From Lasiosphaeris hirsuta (lineage: Eukaryota > Ascomycota > Sordariomycetes > Sordariales > Lasiosphaeriaceae): a DNA stretch of 64,000 bases. Each line of letters opens with the position of its first letter. Position 1 is the first letter of the stretch. Below the pieces are notes generated by a model. That model was not told the origin of the DNA and did not search any database. It saw nothing but the letters and a program-made list of their open reading frames with translations. Location of the stretch: assembly GCA_030549175.1 (NCBI GenBank), contig JAUKUA010000005.1, positions 496,001 through 560,000 on the forward strand, written 5' to 3'. Shown one piece after another: positions 9,963-21,888 of the stretch. The translations under genes were made by a program, and so were the position numbers.

Positions 9963-11366
9963 TCAGGACTCCTTCCCTTCCAACAACCGCTTCAAGTCAC
10001 TCGTCAACTCATCTAACGACGGCAACCCGCCATAGACTCCCCCCTGCATGCTTTCCTGAGTCAATATTATCTCCCGAATAGACACGGCGATAGGGTCATC
10101 TAACAAAGCAAGCCGAAGGCTCCCATCATCAGAAGGGCTGGAAGCACCCGCCTTGCTGATCCCCAGCGTCGAACCGATACGCAGCAACATGCCTGAGATC
10201 AGCTCAACCAGCACCTTTGCCTGAATGGTAACGCTATCCCCGAGCTGGAACTCGCCGAACTGCAGACTCGGAAGGTGAACCTTTGCGTTGGACCCCACGG
10301 GCGGCGTCACCTGCAAACCCTGGTAGAGCCTGACAAAAATTGCACTGCAGTTGCGGAGCAGATTTACATAGGTCGTAACCAAGTTCACCATGAGCAGATG
10401 ATCCTGCGGCGCCAGCACGGGACGGGGGGATGCAGACCAGCACGACTCGCCGTTCCCGTTCGCGGCGATATTGTCCCAGCCGAGATGGATGCTCCCGGTG
10501 CTATCACTCCGGCTGCCGCTCCCATGGCTGCTTCCAGCCCCGTCGCTGCTCTGGTCGGCCGGCACTGACAAGCACTTGATGATGTCCCGAAATTTGGCCG
10601 TCTGTTTTAGGATGCGGTTAATGGGCTGCTGCTGCGTCGACGACGAGCACGTCAGCGGCACAATACTCGGCCTGGGCGTCAAAGGCGCGAGTGTCTCGAG
10701 GATATCGCGATCCTCGACCAGCTCCAAACTCAGTGTCAACAGATCCTTGTGAGCCGCCATGCCCGCCAGCCGCTGAAGCTCATGCTCAGCACGGCTCGGC
10801 CACTCGGAGCCATTCAAACTCGAACCGCCACCCTCCTGGCCAAACACACCGGTGCTGGCACCATGGGCGGGCAGGTCGGCGATCAACAGGGCCAGGTCAT
10901 CCGTGGTCTCAAAGGCCATGTCGGCCATGGAAAAATCCATGGGGTCGACGACATTTCCGCGCCAGTTATCATCGCTCCCCGACATTGGTTCTTCCGCGAC
11001 ATGGTGCTGCTCAAGCACGGCGTCGGCCGTGGGGTTTGAGGGCGGAGATGCGGGCCTCGCCAGGGATGAGCACAGGGGCGGGTGTCTCGTCCCATTTTCT
11101 GGGGTTTTCCGTCTTGGCGGGGAGGTCACGGCCGACAGGCTGGGGGGTGGCATATTTACAGATGGTGTTGTGGTGGGAGTGGGAGTGGGAGTGGGAGTGG
11201 GCTGGAAGGTGGTGGTGCACGCGAGATGGGCCTTGGCGCACCGTTCGCAGGGCCGTCCCGGGCGTTCGTCGCGCTGGCAGCGCAGTTTGTTGGTACGGCA
11301 CCGGTCGCAGGCTGAGCGGCGCGAGTGGCGGAGGCTCGAACCCGAGCTTGCGGCTGTTGCGAGCAT
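9963..11366 (-). CDS. Zn2Cys6 (Gal4-type) transcription factor, AflR-like layout
   Basis: Nuclear DNA-binding regulator of 467 residues in one uninterrupted frame. The N-terminal binuclear zinc cluster has Cys at 20, 23, 30, 40, 43 and 50 in the sequence ACDRCRTNKLRCQRD...CERCAKAHLAC. It is followed by a low-complexity PTPTPTPTP linker (a GTGGGA-type tandem at about 11175-11200), an acidic/Ser-rich middle, and a helical C-terminal region (DHLLMVNLVTTYVNLLRNCSAIF) typical of regulators encoded in secondary-metabolite clusters. The start is the ATG at 11366 just before the zinc cluster; the open frame extends 44 codons further upstream but only to a TTG. It lies about 1.1 kb from the DUF6594 gene. 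It may control nearby P450, hydrolase or UstYa-like genes (inference from position only). Confidence 0.92.
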   Translation of the reverse strand: MLATAASSGSSLRHSRRSACDRCRTNKLRCQRDERPGRPCERCAKAHLACTTTFQPTPTPTPTPTTTPSVNMPPPSLSAVTSPPRRKTPENGTRHPPLCSSLARPASPPSNPTADAVLEQHHVAEEPMSGSDDNWRGNVVDPMDFSMADMAFETTDDLALLIADLPAHGASTGVFGQEGGGSSLNGSEWPSRAEHELQRLAGMAAHKDLLTLSLELVEDRDILETLAPLTPRPSIVPLTCSSSTQQQPINRILKQTAKFRDIIKCLSVPADQSSDGAGSSHGSGSRSDSTGSIHLGWDNIAANGNGESCWSASPRPVLAPQDHLLMVNLVTTYVNLLRNCSAIFVRLYQGLQVTPPVGSNAKVHLPSLQFGEFQLGDSVTIQAKVLVELISGMLLRIGSTLGISKAGASSPSDDGSLRLALLDDPIAVSIREIILTQESMQGGVYGGLPSLDELTSDLKRLLEGKES

Positions 11367-14003
11367 TGTTACCGTTATACCAAGCGTAGGCGTTAGTGGG
11401 TGGAATGTTGTCTGAGGTGTCTCGCCGCTGATTAATTCGGGGTCACCCGCAGAACCGAAACTGGGGCGAATCGCCGATTGCGTGATTGAGCCTTCCAATC
11501 AGCGTCTTGGGATGTCCGACTGGGGGGGTAGCTTTTGGAAGGAAAAAAAAATGAATATAGTGATTTGAGTACGACTCTTCAACAAGACACTATTCTCTTT
11601 TTTAGTCCTAGTCGCTCCTGTGAGTTATTCGCTGTTACCGATGCTAAAAATCCAGAACAATGGTCTTCTCCCCGCACCTCACGCCGATTGGCCACGGTCT
11701 GAATCGGAGCATTTCTGAGAGCTAAAACTCCCAAACACCGAGAGCTACTCACCCCTGTCCGATCTTCGGGACCAAACTATTCATTCTTCTGGCTCTCCAA
11801 TTCTCGTGGCCCCTGGTTCTACTCACTGCGGACCCGGGGGCTCACGTATTGAGTTTGGGCAATAACGGATCTGAATGTTTGAACTGTACTCACGTGATGG
11901 CTTGGTTCGTGATATCTTGGACTCGTGTTGGCTGGTCCTTCTGATTACCTCCGTATCCAAGAATTCACTGAGAATGAAATCTAAAAAGAGATGCACTCTG
12001 TGTGCTGGGTGCACTGCAACCGTCTCCCTAGTATCCACGGCATCGTTCAACAGTCCAATCCAGTCTCCAAACCGAGTTAGCAGCAGCTGTTAGCAGCTGG
12101 AATGCAACGCTAGTGAACGGCTGGGGCCAGCTAGGTACCTTACCTTAGCTACTCGTACACAAATGTGAGGTAGCCATAGCGTGTAGAAAGAAGAGCGCTT
12201 AAAGAAATTGAGAGTTAATGGAGTGGTGTCTCGCGATTGTTCGCCAGAACAACCTGAACCTCGGCGGCATTGACTTTTCCGAGTCTTCCTAAAGACTCAT
12301 CAACTAGATCCACTGAGGACACTATTGGCCAAGTTCAATTGTGGTTATCTTTTGAGAGATACGAACTTTGCCCGCTGTAGAGGCACCACCCACATCATGT
12401 CATAAAAGCATTGAACTATATCTAGGTAGTGTACTTACTAGTAGTAACACCGTGGCTTCGGTGAACCAATAAGGGGTCTTGAACAGGTGCTTAATTAAAG
12501 TCTCATTTGAAGCTCAAACTCTCACAGGCTACTTGTTGGCAAAGTCACAGTGAATAAGCTGTCCACATGCCTAGGTCACAAGCCGGGGCTGCAAAACTCT
12601 AAACCTCCAATCCCCAGCATTCCAGAACCTTATACTCAACGGTTTTCAGCTTTTCGGCATAAATGCCAGGCCATGGCATATTTCCATGACGCCACGAACA
12701 TCATCAGTCAAAACCTCAACATTGCAGAAACCGCCGCTTGATCGCACAGCTTGACTACAAACAAATCTAACGCTTTACCGTCTGCACAATCAGTCAGTCA
12801 ACTCAAGGGACCTGTTTGTTAAAAGTGAATCTATCCTAACTAAGGTATCCTATCCGCAGACATAATGGCACCGAAACATTACCAAGTCCCCCACGCTCCG
12901 GGAAAGTTGAAGGGCTTAGTCATCATGATGTCGGTTAAGTACCTGCTATGGAGTGTGGCTCTTATGCCGTCGACAAACACCAAATAGCAGCATCGACATA
13001 TTACCCCGAGTGATACCCGAAGGGTCGGGGTGCCTTCATAACGTTATAGAGCACGTTTAGCTGGAACCGAGTCTCGGACGGATATCACCTCGATGGATAA
13101 TCCCGCCCGCAATAGATAGGATGAGGCAAAGAGATTTGGCACATAAGGAGGCTTTTGTGAACTTGAGAATTGGTAAATGAACAATGTGCTTTTCAAACCG
13201 TTTTGAGCCGGGGCTACCTTTCATCCTTCAAATATTCCATCGGTCATATTACCGAGAGACGTTTTTCAATGATAGCGGAAATGCAACTCATTCCATCATA
13301 ATTTCACTCGTAGCTGAAGAGAGGTTAATTCCTGCTGTTTCAGAATCAACCGGTAGCTGCAGGAGCAGACTTCTCCTTGCTGCCAACCGAGTTCACGATG
13401 CGGAACGGCTGCTCGCTTTCGAGTGCAAAGGATGGACTGACACCAAGCGATGGGCCCCTTGTCAGTGCGGTTACCCAATGCTTCCCAGCAGACTTTAGCC
13501 TTTTTGCCTCCTGGGACTCGGGGTGCATTTCAGGCATGGCCTACGCGAAGCTTGTCGTGGTTTGATCGCCGCAAAGGCCGAGCCGTGCCCGGCCCCGAAT
13601 TGATGCTAACACGGCACGGCGAGGTTTGTTCCCAGCCCTGTTAGCATTCTTAGCCATTGCCTGACGGCTGTGTCCCCACGAAACGACCCCTCCACACTCT
13701 TTTTGTCCTGTTTCACTTTCTTGGCGTCCGAGTTTGGTTTCGGGAGCCGATCGATCTGGAGATTTGTCGGCCCTTGTTCTTCTACTTGGGTCCATGGGCG
13801 ATCGCATATCAGGGCTCGAAAGACCCGGAATCCTGGCATACAGCCGTTTTGGTCCTCTTTGGACATTCACTCGTTTGCACTTACAATGAGCGCCGTGTAT
13901 TGCAGATGCGGGACTAGTATCTCGACCTGAAAACAGCAGCGATCGTCTCGAGCTACAGCAGCGGCAGGACCCGAGGCCGAGCATCGACTCAACTAACTCC
14001 AAC
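11367..14003. other. Large intergenic region, no supported gene
   Basis: 2.6 kb between the divergently oriented regulator and receptor genes. Short open frames exist on both strands (for example at 13184-13498 and an antisense frame overlapping the receptor), but none has a recognisable motif or splice-consistent extension. TAGGTACCTTACC-type words and stop-dense sequence suggest old degraded repeats. A CTAACT-rich leader (13991-14003) precedes the receptor ATG. Confidence 0.45.
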
Positions 14004-15167
14004 ATGAACATGGAAGAGACCAACGGACCCCGGATCGTCATCTCGTTGTCGGTCATGACGGGCGTCTCGTTGCTTCTCATGATCCTACGGTTCGGATCCA
14101 AGGCGCGGTACCAAAAGAAGTTTGGCTTGGACGACTTCTTGCTGTCCGTCTCATGGGTACCTACAGGCCCCAATACCCATGGAAGCCCTCCCCGATGCTA
14201 ACGCTCTCAAAGCTGTGCCTTGTCACCTACTCGGCCATCACCGTGGTTGCCGTGAGCTACGGCATCGGCCGCCGGCGAGCACTGATACCCCCTGAAAGCC
14301 TGGTCATCGCGCTGAAGCTGCTCTACATCGGCCGCTTCTTCGGCATAATCGCGCTCGCCATCAGCAAGTCGTCGTTTGCAGTCACGCTTCTACACCTGGC
14401 GCGTGGGGCCTGGCAGCGAGGCGTGATTTGGTTTGTTATCATATCCCTCAACCTTGTCATGTGGCTCTGCGGTCTGTCGCTGTTCTTCCAGTGTATGCCG
14501 GTCCAGAAGGTCTGGATCAGTGAAACGCCTGGGACGTGCTGGGAGTCACGGGTGCAGGTCAATATCGGGATTGGGGCTGGAGGTAGGGTTCTCTGAGTCG
14601 AAAATGATGAGTCAAGTCCAAGTTGCTAATTAATCATTGACAGCTTATTCGTCGGCCATGGATTTTACGCTTGCGCTGTTTCCCGTCTTTTTGATTTGGG
14701 ATCTGCAGATGGGAAATAGGGAAAAGCTTGGTGTTGTGATTGCCATGAGCCTGGGCGTCTTGTTTGTCACCCTTCTTGAATTGCAAAAGAGCATCAAACT
14801 AATCGCCTCTAGTGCGGGCATCACGGCCATCGTCAAGTCATACTACATTCAATTCAGCGCACGCTCGACCGACTTTACGTTTTCATCGGCCGACCTCCTC
14901 ATTTGGTCGGCATCAGAAACAGCCGTTACCATCATGGCGGCATCGATACCGTTCCTTCGGCTCATCTTCAAGGAGGTGTCTGGAAAGAGCCAGCAGACGC
15001 CAAAGTATCCAACCACAAACATCACCACGATTGGCAGGAAAAGGACGCGAGATTACGACGAAGAGCTAAGCGACGACGGGAGGAGTGAAAAGAGTAACCT
15101 GAGCGGGAGCGTCAGGAAGGGCACGTTGGTCATGAAAGGGGGTAAGGCCGTGGTGACATATGTCTAG
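14004..15167 (+). CDS. Fungal rhodopsin-domain integral membrane protein (PTH11-like receptor family)
   Basis: Seven-helix plasma-membrane protein of the fungal rhodopsin-domain family; some relatives are PTH11-type GPCRs. Exons 14004-14156, 14213-14582, 14644-14761 and 14813-15167 give 331 residues. The pattern fits the family: an early TM followed by LRFGSKARYQKKFGLDDFLL, then KLLYIGRFFGIIALAISKSSFAVTLL, a cysteine/Trp loop (ETPGTCWES), AYSSAMDFTLALFPVFLIWDLQM, and AGITAIVKSYYIQ before a last TM and ASIPFLRLI. The C-terminal tail is charged (RKRTRDYDEELSDDG). No CFEM domain is present. The third intron (14762-14812) is 51 nt, in frame and stop-free, so retention would add 17 residues; the spliced form reads GVFAGITAIVK, which fits the family better. 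The ligand is unknown. Confidence 0.85.
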
Positions 15168-17614
15168 GTACGGTAGGCATACGTCAAAAGGCACTTGGTA
15201 ACTTGTAACACGAGTAATACGATAGGTCGATGGAACACGGTTCAAGACGGTAGGCACATGTAGTAGAGGCAATAAATGCACTGACTCTTGCTTCGGTGGC
15301 GGTTTGCTATCACTATTGCTCCATGGCACGGTCCCTACACCCTGTCTCTGAGTTGGCGTAAAAGTTGACAGGTCCTGCAGTTCCCATGGCGGAAAGACGA
15401 CGGTATGGAGGAGCGGCCCCCAATGGGTACCAACACAGAGTTTTACATAATCCTGATCATGTCGCGTCCTGTTATCAAGCCGCCTCGCTCCATCGGGTGG
15501 TGCCTAGACCTCATGCTCCTCTCTTTCTGGGATGGTACGCAGCTGCCAAGCCCTGCCATCCCGCAAAGGCGAAAAGAGGCGTTTTGCTACAGTGTCGCGC
15601 AGAGCTCTCGGCCGCTTTGGACTGGGCGATGCTGCACTTGCCCATCGCTAAATTTTTCCCTTTTTTTCAGGGCTGCGTGGTGGTTTCCAAAGTTGAGCGG
15701 TTGGATGCCCAACAACAATACGCGATTCGTTGACAAGATTGTGGCTTCGGATCCCCGGATCAAGACCTGTGACACAATCTCACCTCGTCGATTCTGCGCC
15801 GCCACATGCCGTCAGGGCTCGTCCCGGGGGCTGCGGACGCTTCCGCTGCCCCTGCCCCTGCCTCTGGGATTCCTGAGCAAAACGCCGGTCATACCCTAAT
15901 CTCACTTTGGCGGCGGGTGCGCAGGCGCGAAGAATGAGACTAGACGTGGAAGAGGATGGCAGACGCGCCCAGAAGTAGCCAACTGCTAGCGCTCGCTGCT
16001 GCATCGTCGCATCGGGTGTGGGGGGTTTTCCAAGTCCGCCGTATACGCTCGACATAGGGTGATATTGGAGAAGCGAAAGACGGCAGATAGCGGGACGGCG
16101 AGGCATCCTGGCAGACTTTGCTGTGCGCTACTGCCGACAAGCTTTCAAAAGATTGCCCCGAGTCACCACATTCTTCGTTTAACCCGCCTTCGAGTCCTCC
16201 GGTGAGAGCAAGAGGGTGTTGGATCTCCTGGCCACCCTCGCGAGCCGACAGCTGCCTTCCCCCTCACATCCGGCCGGCACCTGTCTAATTATGCCTCTTC
16301 CCGGCTGCAGTGCTATTAGCATCTGATTATGCCACATGGAGACAAACCACATAAGGCCCGTACATGACATGTACCTACCGACAGGGGCTCCGGAGCAAAT
16401 ATGTGAAATGTCACTGGAGTTGTGGCAAGCCACTTTCTCTCTCCGGTGATGTCGTTTCTCCCACGATGGGGCCATCAGTAGTGGCCCGCTGCCTTACCCT
16501 TCTTGTCGACTCTGATCATGACAAGCCCACTTACACCCCCGGCCATGTCTGCAGGAAGCCGGGCACTTTTAACCCCCCCAACACACAGATGCAAAGGCCC
16601 GGTACTGGTACCCCTCCGTTCTGGTTAAGGCACGTTATCTCGCTGCCCGGCTTGGCCCCTCGAATACCTAGGTACCTAAGGATTCGGTCGAGTACACCCG
16701 GGGCATGACTTCAGAGTGGCACTGCTTTGCCGTCCCGCCATGACTTCAGCTACGGCCGTGCCCGATATGTATGTTCACGCTGTTCGAGCTTGAGAGGACC
16801 GCGCAGGCGGTAAGTCCCAATTGCATTAGTGCCTCGTCCGGTATCCCGAGTACCCCTTCGCGCGCCCGCACCGACTTATCAATTCCCTCAGGCCGTTGGC
16901 AGCATTTGGCACGTCCCCCCTGGACTACATGGACATGTGCATGTACGGGTCCCTCTGGTGGGAATTGGGCGTGGCCCCCTACATGTCCCACAAGTTCATG
17001 ATACACAAATCCACAGCACCTTGGTTCATAGAGGCCAGCAGCCAAGCTTCGAGGAGGGCTCGCTTCGAGGCCGTCCTTATCACTCCGGCACCGAGGGGCT
17101 GGAAGGGTTCCGCGGTGCTGACCCACCCACTCCATCGTATTGAGCACGGCGGGAGCCCTAAGCTCTGGCTGCCGCCTGCGCGAGCTATGTGGTATTAAGC
17201 ATCCAAGGGCTCACACTCTAGCTCGCCTGTTGGTACCACCGGCGAACCCGGCTTATCACCTGCGGCATGTCGCCTACGCGCTCATCCCTGTTTTATCTCC
17301 GGGGTTGGGACCTCGGGAATCCCAGCCGGCGCCTGCCACCCAACCTAGACACCCGCTTCAGCCTCGAGGGAAGTGTGGCAGCTCAGCAGCCCAGACTAGT
17401 ATCTGGCGATGGCGAGCCGGGGGCCCTGTCATCGACTCCCAGCCCAATGGGACGGCCAAGAGCCTTCCTCGTTAGGTTGTATTGGGTAGGCAATTATGAG
17501 GCAAAGACAGCCGCAGGACTGGACATAAGAAAGGGAGCTCTGCCCTCGATGTGAGACGCCGACCACTGTGATCATTCAAACTTTTTTTCACATCTTGCTT
17601 GAAAATACTGTATT
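15168..17614. other. Large intergenic region, possible gene remnants
   Basis: No supported gene. Open frames at 15405-15899 and 16740-17150 are long by chance standards for this GC content but show no family motif, and their plausible splice sites do not yield a recognisable protein. CCTAGGTACCTAAGG-type palindromic words occur near 16670. The last about 100 bp should contain the P450 promoter. Confidence 0.45.
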
Positions 17615-19383
17615 ATGGAGAACCTCTCTGCGTCGAGCCACCTGCTAGTAGCTGCCACACTCATCCCCCTCTACCTTGTCGTCAAATCCCTCTACCGACT
17701 GTATTTCCACCCCCTCTCAACCTTCCGAGGCCCCAAACTCGCCGCAGTCACAAAGCTTTACGAGCCCTACCACGGCATCATCAAGAAAGATTGGCTCAGC
17801 AACCTCCAGGCGCTCCACCAAACATACGGTAACTCCCCCTGAGTCCCCCCCCTCTTGAACTTCTCCTAACCCCTCCCCGAGGCCCCGTCGTCCGAATCGG
17901 TCCGAACGAGCTGCACTTCAGCGACCACACCTTCTGCCTAGCGCACCACAAGCGCGCCGACCTAGGCAAGTGCACAAACTACTACGGCCTCCTTGGGACC
18001 CTGCTCGGGGGGCTGTCCAGCCCGCAACAGCACGCCCATCGCAAGGCCATCATCCAGCCGCTCTTCAGCGGCCGCACCCTGCTCGAGTTCTCCAAGACGA
18101 CGCTCAACACGCACCTCGAGACGCTGTTTGATCGGCTGATGGCGGTGGCCGCCGGCGGTGAGGTGAATGGGACGCATTACCTGTGGGCGTTTACCAATGA
18201 TGTGATGGTGTCGTACTTGGTGGACAAGGACATGGGGTATCTGCGGGAGGGCGATTTGGGCCGGGTGCACAACAATTTGAGGGCGTTTAGCTCGATTGAG
18301 TTCGCCACCGTGTTGCGGGCCATGCCGCCGATCAAGAGGATGTTTGATGTCTTTCCGGCGCTAAGGAAGATTTCGCCCCTGAGTTGGCTAGATGAGGTAT
18401 GTTCAGTTTCCAACTCACTGAGTTGCTGTCACTGACTCCAGTCCAGCTTGTTTACTCGCACCTTCGGCCAATTGTGAAAGGAGACCCAGAAAGCCGTCAT
18501 GAGAAGGACTACAGCAGTGTCCTGGCCCGGCTCTGGAACGAGCTCGGCTCGGAGCAGATTGTTGCGCAAGAGGCTGCGCAGGCCATGTTCATCGGCAACG
18601 AGTCCTTACTGAGCAACCTGACGTGTTTGATACATTACATGATGGCTAATCCAGAGTGTATCACCAAACTGAGGAGGGAACTGGACACGCTTGATATCGG
18701 GACGTACGGGTATCAGGTGTGGCGGGACCCTCGGGTGCTGCAGCTGCCATATCTGGTATGTTGGGGATATCATCAGGTACAAAAGTGAGACGAGTTTTCA
18801 CTGACCAGACTTACAGGACGCGATTTGCCGCGAATCAACCCGTCTCAGCTCTCCCGGCTGGCATCGTCAGCCCAGACAAATCGCTGAGCCCATTGAATAC
18901 GACGGCGCGATGATTCCACCCATGGTTAGTCTCAAATCAAGGAAGCAATTGATGCTCAGCTAACCCACGAACAGACAGCCATGAGCTTCACACTTCGGCT
19001 GCTAGAGCACGACCCAGTAATATATCCCGAGCCCAACAGGTTCAGCCCAGAGCGCTGGTTGGGCAACAGCCCCGAGGCCCAAAAGACCAGAACAAGCTCT
19101 GTCACGTTTGGCACAGGAAGTCGGACTTGTCTTGGCCAATTGTAAGTCACTTCTGACCATGAAGGTGGTGGGGGTTATAGCTAACAGCACGAACAACAGT
19201 ATTGCTCGGCATGTATTGCGAAAGACGCTGGCGTGCCTTGTGTACAACTTCGACATTTCGCTTTGGGACGTAGACCTAGATGCAAAGGAGAATTTCAAGT
19301 ATCTGAACACGTATCCGAGAAAAGACGACGAAGGTTTTCTCAACCTTTGCCTGAAGTCGAGGCTCAGGGCACAACGAGATTGA
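17615..19383 (+). CDS. Cytochrome P450 monooxygenase (fungal, trichodiene-oxygenase-like layout)
   Basis: ER-anchored haem-thiolate monooxygenase that takes electrons from CPR. Six exons (17615-17828, 17882-18396, 18447-18755, 18817-18924, 18975-19141, 19200-19383) join in phase to 498 residues. The N-terminal anchor LLVAATLIPLYLVV is followed by YRLYFHPLSTFRGPKLAA and YGPVVRIGPNELHFSD, typical of fungal secondary-metabolism P450s. The I-helix reads FIGNES (about 291-296) in place of the common AGxET. K-helix ExxR is ESTR (352-355), the PERF-like site is PERW, and the haem motif FGTGSRTCLG places the axial Cys at about 434. All introns are 50-61 nt with standard borders. The substrate is unknown. 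The next gene is a hydrolase and upstream are a receptor and a regulator, which would suit an accessory metabolic locus. Confidence 0.92.
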
Positions 19384-20140
19384 GCTTTTTGGTATTGCAC
19401 TTTATATTAACCCCGCAAGAACTCGGCATCAAAGCCCTCATTTGGCGGCCGCACCCGGAGCCTGAAGCTATGAGAAGACATATGCAATGATGCCCGTGCC
19501 CCTGGGGACCCCCTTGACTTGTCTGACGACACCCAAATTCCTGCCAATGAAAGGCTCAGGCTCACCCAGCGGCCGCCGCTATGTCTTTTTTGAAGAGGAA
19601 GATTTGTGATATATCCCAGACTTATACGTCGAAACGCTCGAGCAATACCCCAGATCCTAGTTCTTACTCAGCCCAAGTCCGTAACTCCGCGGCACTATCG
19701 TGTGAATGCCCTTCCGAATCCCAGCTGTGGCGTCAGGTGGGGATTGGCATGAGATTCCCTTAGATAATGACACCTAATGATTCGCCGTGAGTCCGAGCTA
19801 TCCCTCAGCTTTGAGGCTAGTCGCACTTGGATAGTGGAGTGCACTCCCCGAACCATGTCACTCTGTTTTCCCTATAATAAGCAGTGCCTTCACTCTCTAT
19901 CCTATCTACCTACCTACTTAATGCAGGACTGCAGTTCAAAAAGACGAGGGTCGACGAATGAAAGTTTCCCTTTCAATATATATGCCTTCAATATTGCCCG
20001 ACTCATAAACACCATATATTCTCATCCATGATATAAAACCCTGATCATATCCTAAATCTTGATTACAAGAGGCTCCATCACCGACAGCCAATACATTACC
20101 AAAAACAACTCCCGTCCCACAACAACAGCGCACCGCCAGA
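19384..20140. other. Intergenic region between P450 and hydrolase
   Basis: No gene is recognised. It includes the P450 3' flank, the direct tandem CTATCCTATCTACCTACCTA near 19898, and the hydrolase promoter with its TATA-like box listed separately. Confidence 0.5.
20031..20038 (+). promoter_or_regulatory. TATA-like box of the alpha/beta hydrolase gene
   Basis: ATATAAAA lies 103 bp upstream of the hydrolase ATG, with CA-rich leader sequence (ACAACAACAG) just before the start. Assignment is by sequence and position only. Confidence 0.45.
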
Positions 20141-21025
20141 ATGCCTCACTTCCAACGCACTCCCGAAATAGCCATCTGGTACCTGGACGAAGGCCCGCGC
20201 ACCGCCCCCGTCATCCTCCTAATCCCGGGTCTGACCTGCGACCTGCACGACTGGTCCTGGCAAATCACCTTCCTCCTCTCGCTTGGACTCCGCGTCATCT
20301 CGATGGACCTCCGCGGCCAAGGCCGCTCCTCGGCCCCGACCCCGACCCCCGGAATCACCACGTGGCCCGGACCCTCCCCGCCGCCCGGCGTCATCGACTA
20401 CTACCCGCAGACGTGCGCGCACGACGGCATCTCGCTGCTGGAGAGCCTAGGCGTCGCCAAGACCATCGTCATGGGCCACTCGCTGGGCGATCTGGTTGGG
20501 TACTACCTGACCGTCACCCGGCCGGATCTGGTGACGGCACTGGTGGGCGTCGATCCAATCCACCGGTGGGGCCACGCGTGGCGGGAGGCGAACGCGAACT
20601 TCTTTGACGATCTGGAGACGGTGGTGGAGAAGATGTTGGTCTTTTTCGCCTACTCGTACCCGCCCCACGCGCCCGACTGGCAGAAGGCGTGGCACGCGCG
20701 CCGTGCCGCGCAGATGGATCCCCTTGTTATGTATGCCCTCTCGTGGGGCGGGTGGGGCGATAGGGAGAATGGGTTGGGGAGGAAGGAGGTGGCGGTCAGG
20801 GAGTATAGCGGCAGGTTGAAGTGTCCGAGGTTGACGTTCGGGTGTAACGAGGAGGCCGTCGCCGCTGATAAGAACGAGCTGCCCAAGGGGAGCGACTTGG
20901 ATGAGTGTGTTCTGATTGAGGGGGAGGGGCATTGGTTCCATCAAACGGCGAGTGAGAGGTTCAACCAGGTCTTGAAGGGTTGGTTGGACAAGCTTGGGGT
21001 GTTGCCTGTCCGCCCTGCTCAGTAG
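20141..21025 (+). CDS. Alpha/beta hydrolase fold protein
   Basis: Single-exon 294-residue soluble hydrolase of the epoxide-hydrolase/esterase type. An oxyanion-side strand ends ILLIPGLTCDLHDW (about 25-38), followed by VISMDLRGQGRSS (52-64). The nucleophile elbow is GHSLGD with Ser at 114. The catalytic His is in GEGHWFHQ (His264), and FGCNEEAV (about 233-240) after the seventh strand probably supplies the acid, here Glu rather than the more usual Asp. No signal peptide. The ATG is preceded by CCAGA, with no upstream in-frame ATG. The serine nucleophile argues against an epoxide hydrolase and for an esterase, lactonase or C-C hydrolase. It is downstream of and co-oriented with the P450 (757 bp apart), so it might act on a P450 product, but this is inference. 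Confidence 0.9.
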   Translation: MPHFQRTPEIAIWYLDEGPRTAPVILLIPGLTCDLHDWSWQITFLLSLGLRVISMDLRGQGRSSAPTPTPGITTWPGPSPPPGVIDYYPQTCAHDGISLLESLGVAKTIVMGHSLGDLVGYYLTVTRPDLVTALVGVDPIHRWGHAWREANANFFDDLETVVEKMLVFFAYSYPPHAPDWQKAWHARRAAQMDPLVMYALSWGGWGDRENGLGRKEVAVREYSGRLKCPRLTFGCNEEAVAADKNELPKGSDLDECVLIEGEGHWFHQTASERFNQVLKGWLDKLGVLPVRPAQ

Positions 21026-21888
21026 ATAGTACTACACGGTCAGGGAACTGACTCATACTCAGCCAAATAAGTTGGTATCTTATGATTCCCTGCTGGGATA
21101 AATGTGATTCCATCCAGTATTTGCTTTCCTTTCAGAGGACCCGAGAAGCCAGCACTTCCCGCCAAGATTAACACCCATCATACACGCCAACTATTGTGAT
21201 TTTGAAGCGTAATAAGAAGCATTACAAATATAATATTCTGATTTTCAGATTGAAGACCTGTAGAAGATCCAGCGCTCTCCTATGGTGCGCAGAGCACACG
21301 AGGTCGAGTTCTGTCCGAGTCCTTACGAAACCAACTTAGTAACCACGGCGGGATAGTACGACACGGCAGTATAGTGCGCTGACCGATTCGTGGGCAGGAT
21401 GAGGGTCGGTCTCCCCCCCATAGATCGCAAAGGATTGAGTCGATAGTTTGTTGCAAGCTGGTGCTGACCATGTCAGTGTCGTCCTCCCAGAAATAGTTCC
21501 CAGGGTGGCAGTTCCCGTAGTGCTCCCTTGGATACCGAAATTGGGTTAGACGCCGCTCCATGTCCGATACGCTAAGCGTGGAGCAGGAAGTCGTACTCGA
21601 CATGTCGTCCAAGTCCAGGCCCGGGCAATTATGGCAAAAGGAGACAAGAGCGCCGAGTTGGAGAATCCTGTAATCATTGTCGCAGAGTTTGTCTTTCCTC
21701 TCGTCGAGAAGCCTCAATTTGAGCTCCTTCAGAGATTCGTGGGCGTTACGAATTAGAGCCTGTCTCTTGGACGAGATTTTGTCTGTTCGTAATGTTTAGC
21801 TAGGCTGGTATGTTATGGAGGTAGGCAAAAAGGTAACTGGGGTTGGTGGAAAGGTGACTAATAAGGGGAGGCAAGTATGGGTGAGTTA
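21026..21888. other. Intergenic region with an unassigned minus-strand open frame
   Basis: A minus-strand open frame runs from about 21780 to 21280 (Leu/Asp/Ser-rich, about 160 codons, ends ...PRVLCAP). It has no ATG of its own, though a possible acceptor CGAACAG lies at its start. It shows no recognised domain. It could be the last exon of the adjacent broken NACHT gene or chance. The rest holds hydrolase 3' sequence and nothing else recognised. Confidence 0.4.

Noticed and set aside
13541..14173. 211-codon minus-strand open frame overlapping the receptor start
   Set aside because: Antisense to a well-supported exon, no family signature, no usable start context.
15405..17150. Open frames in the gap upstream of the P450
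   Set aside because: No recognisable motif; tentative GTAAGT...CTCAG splicing at 16811-16891 did not give a family-like protein.
21280..21780. Minus-strand frame downstream of the NACHT remnant as an independent gene
   Set aside because: No ATG and no domain; could be a terminal exon of the remnant but this cannot be shown.
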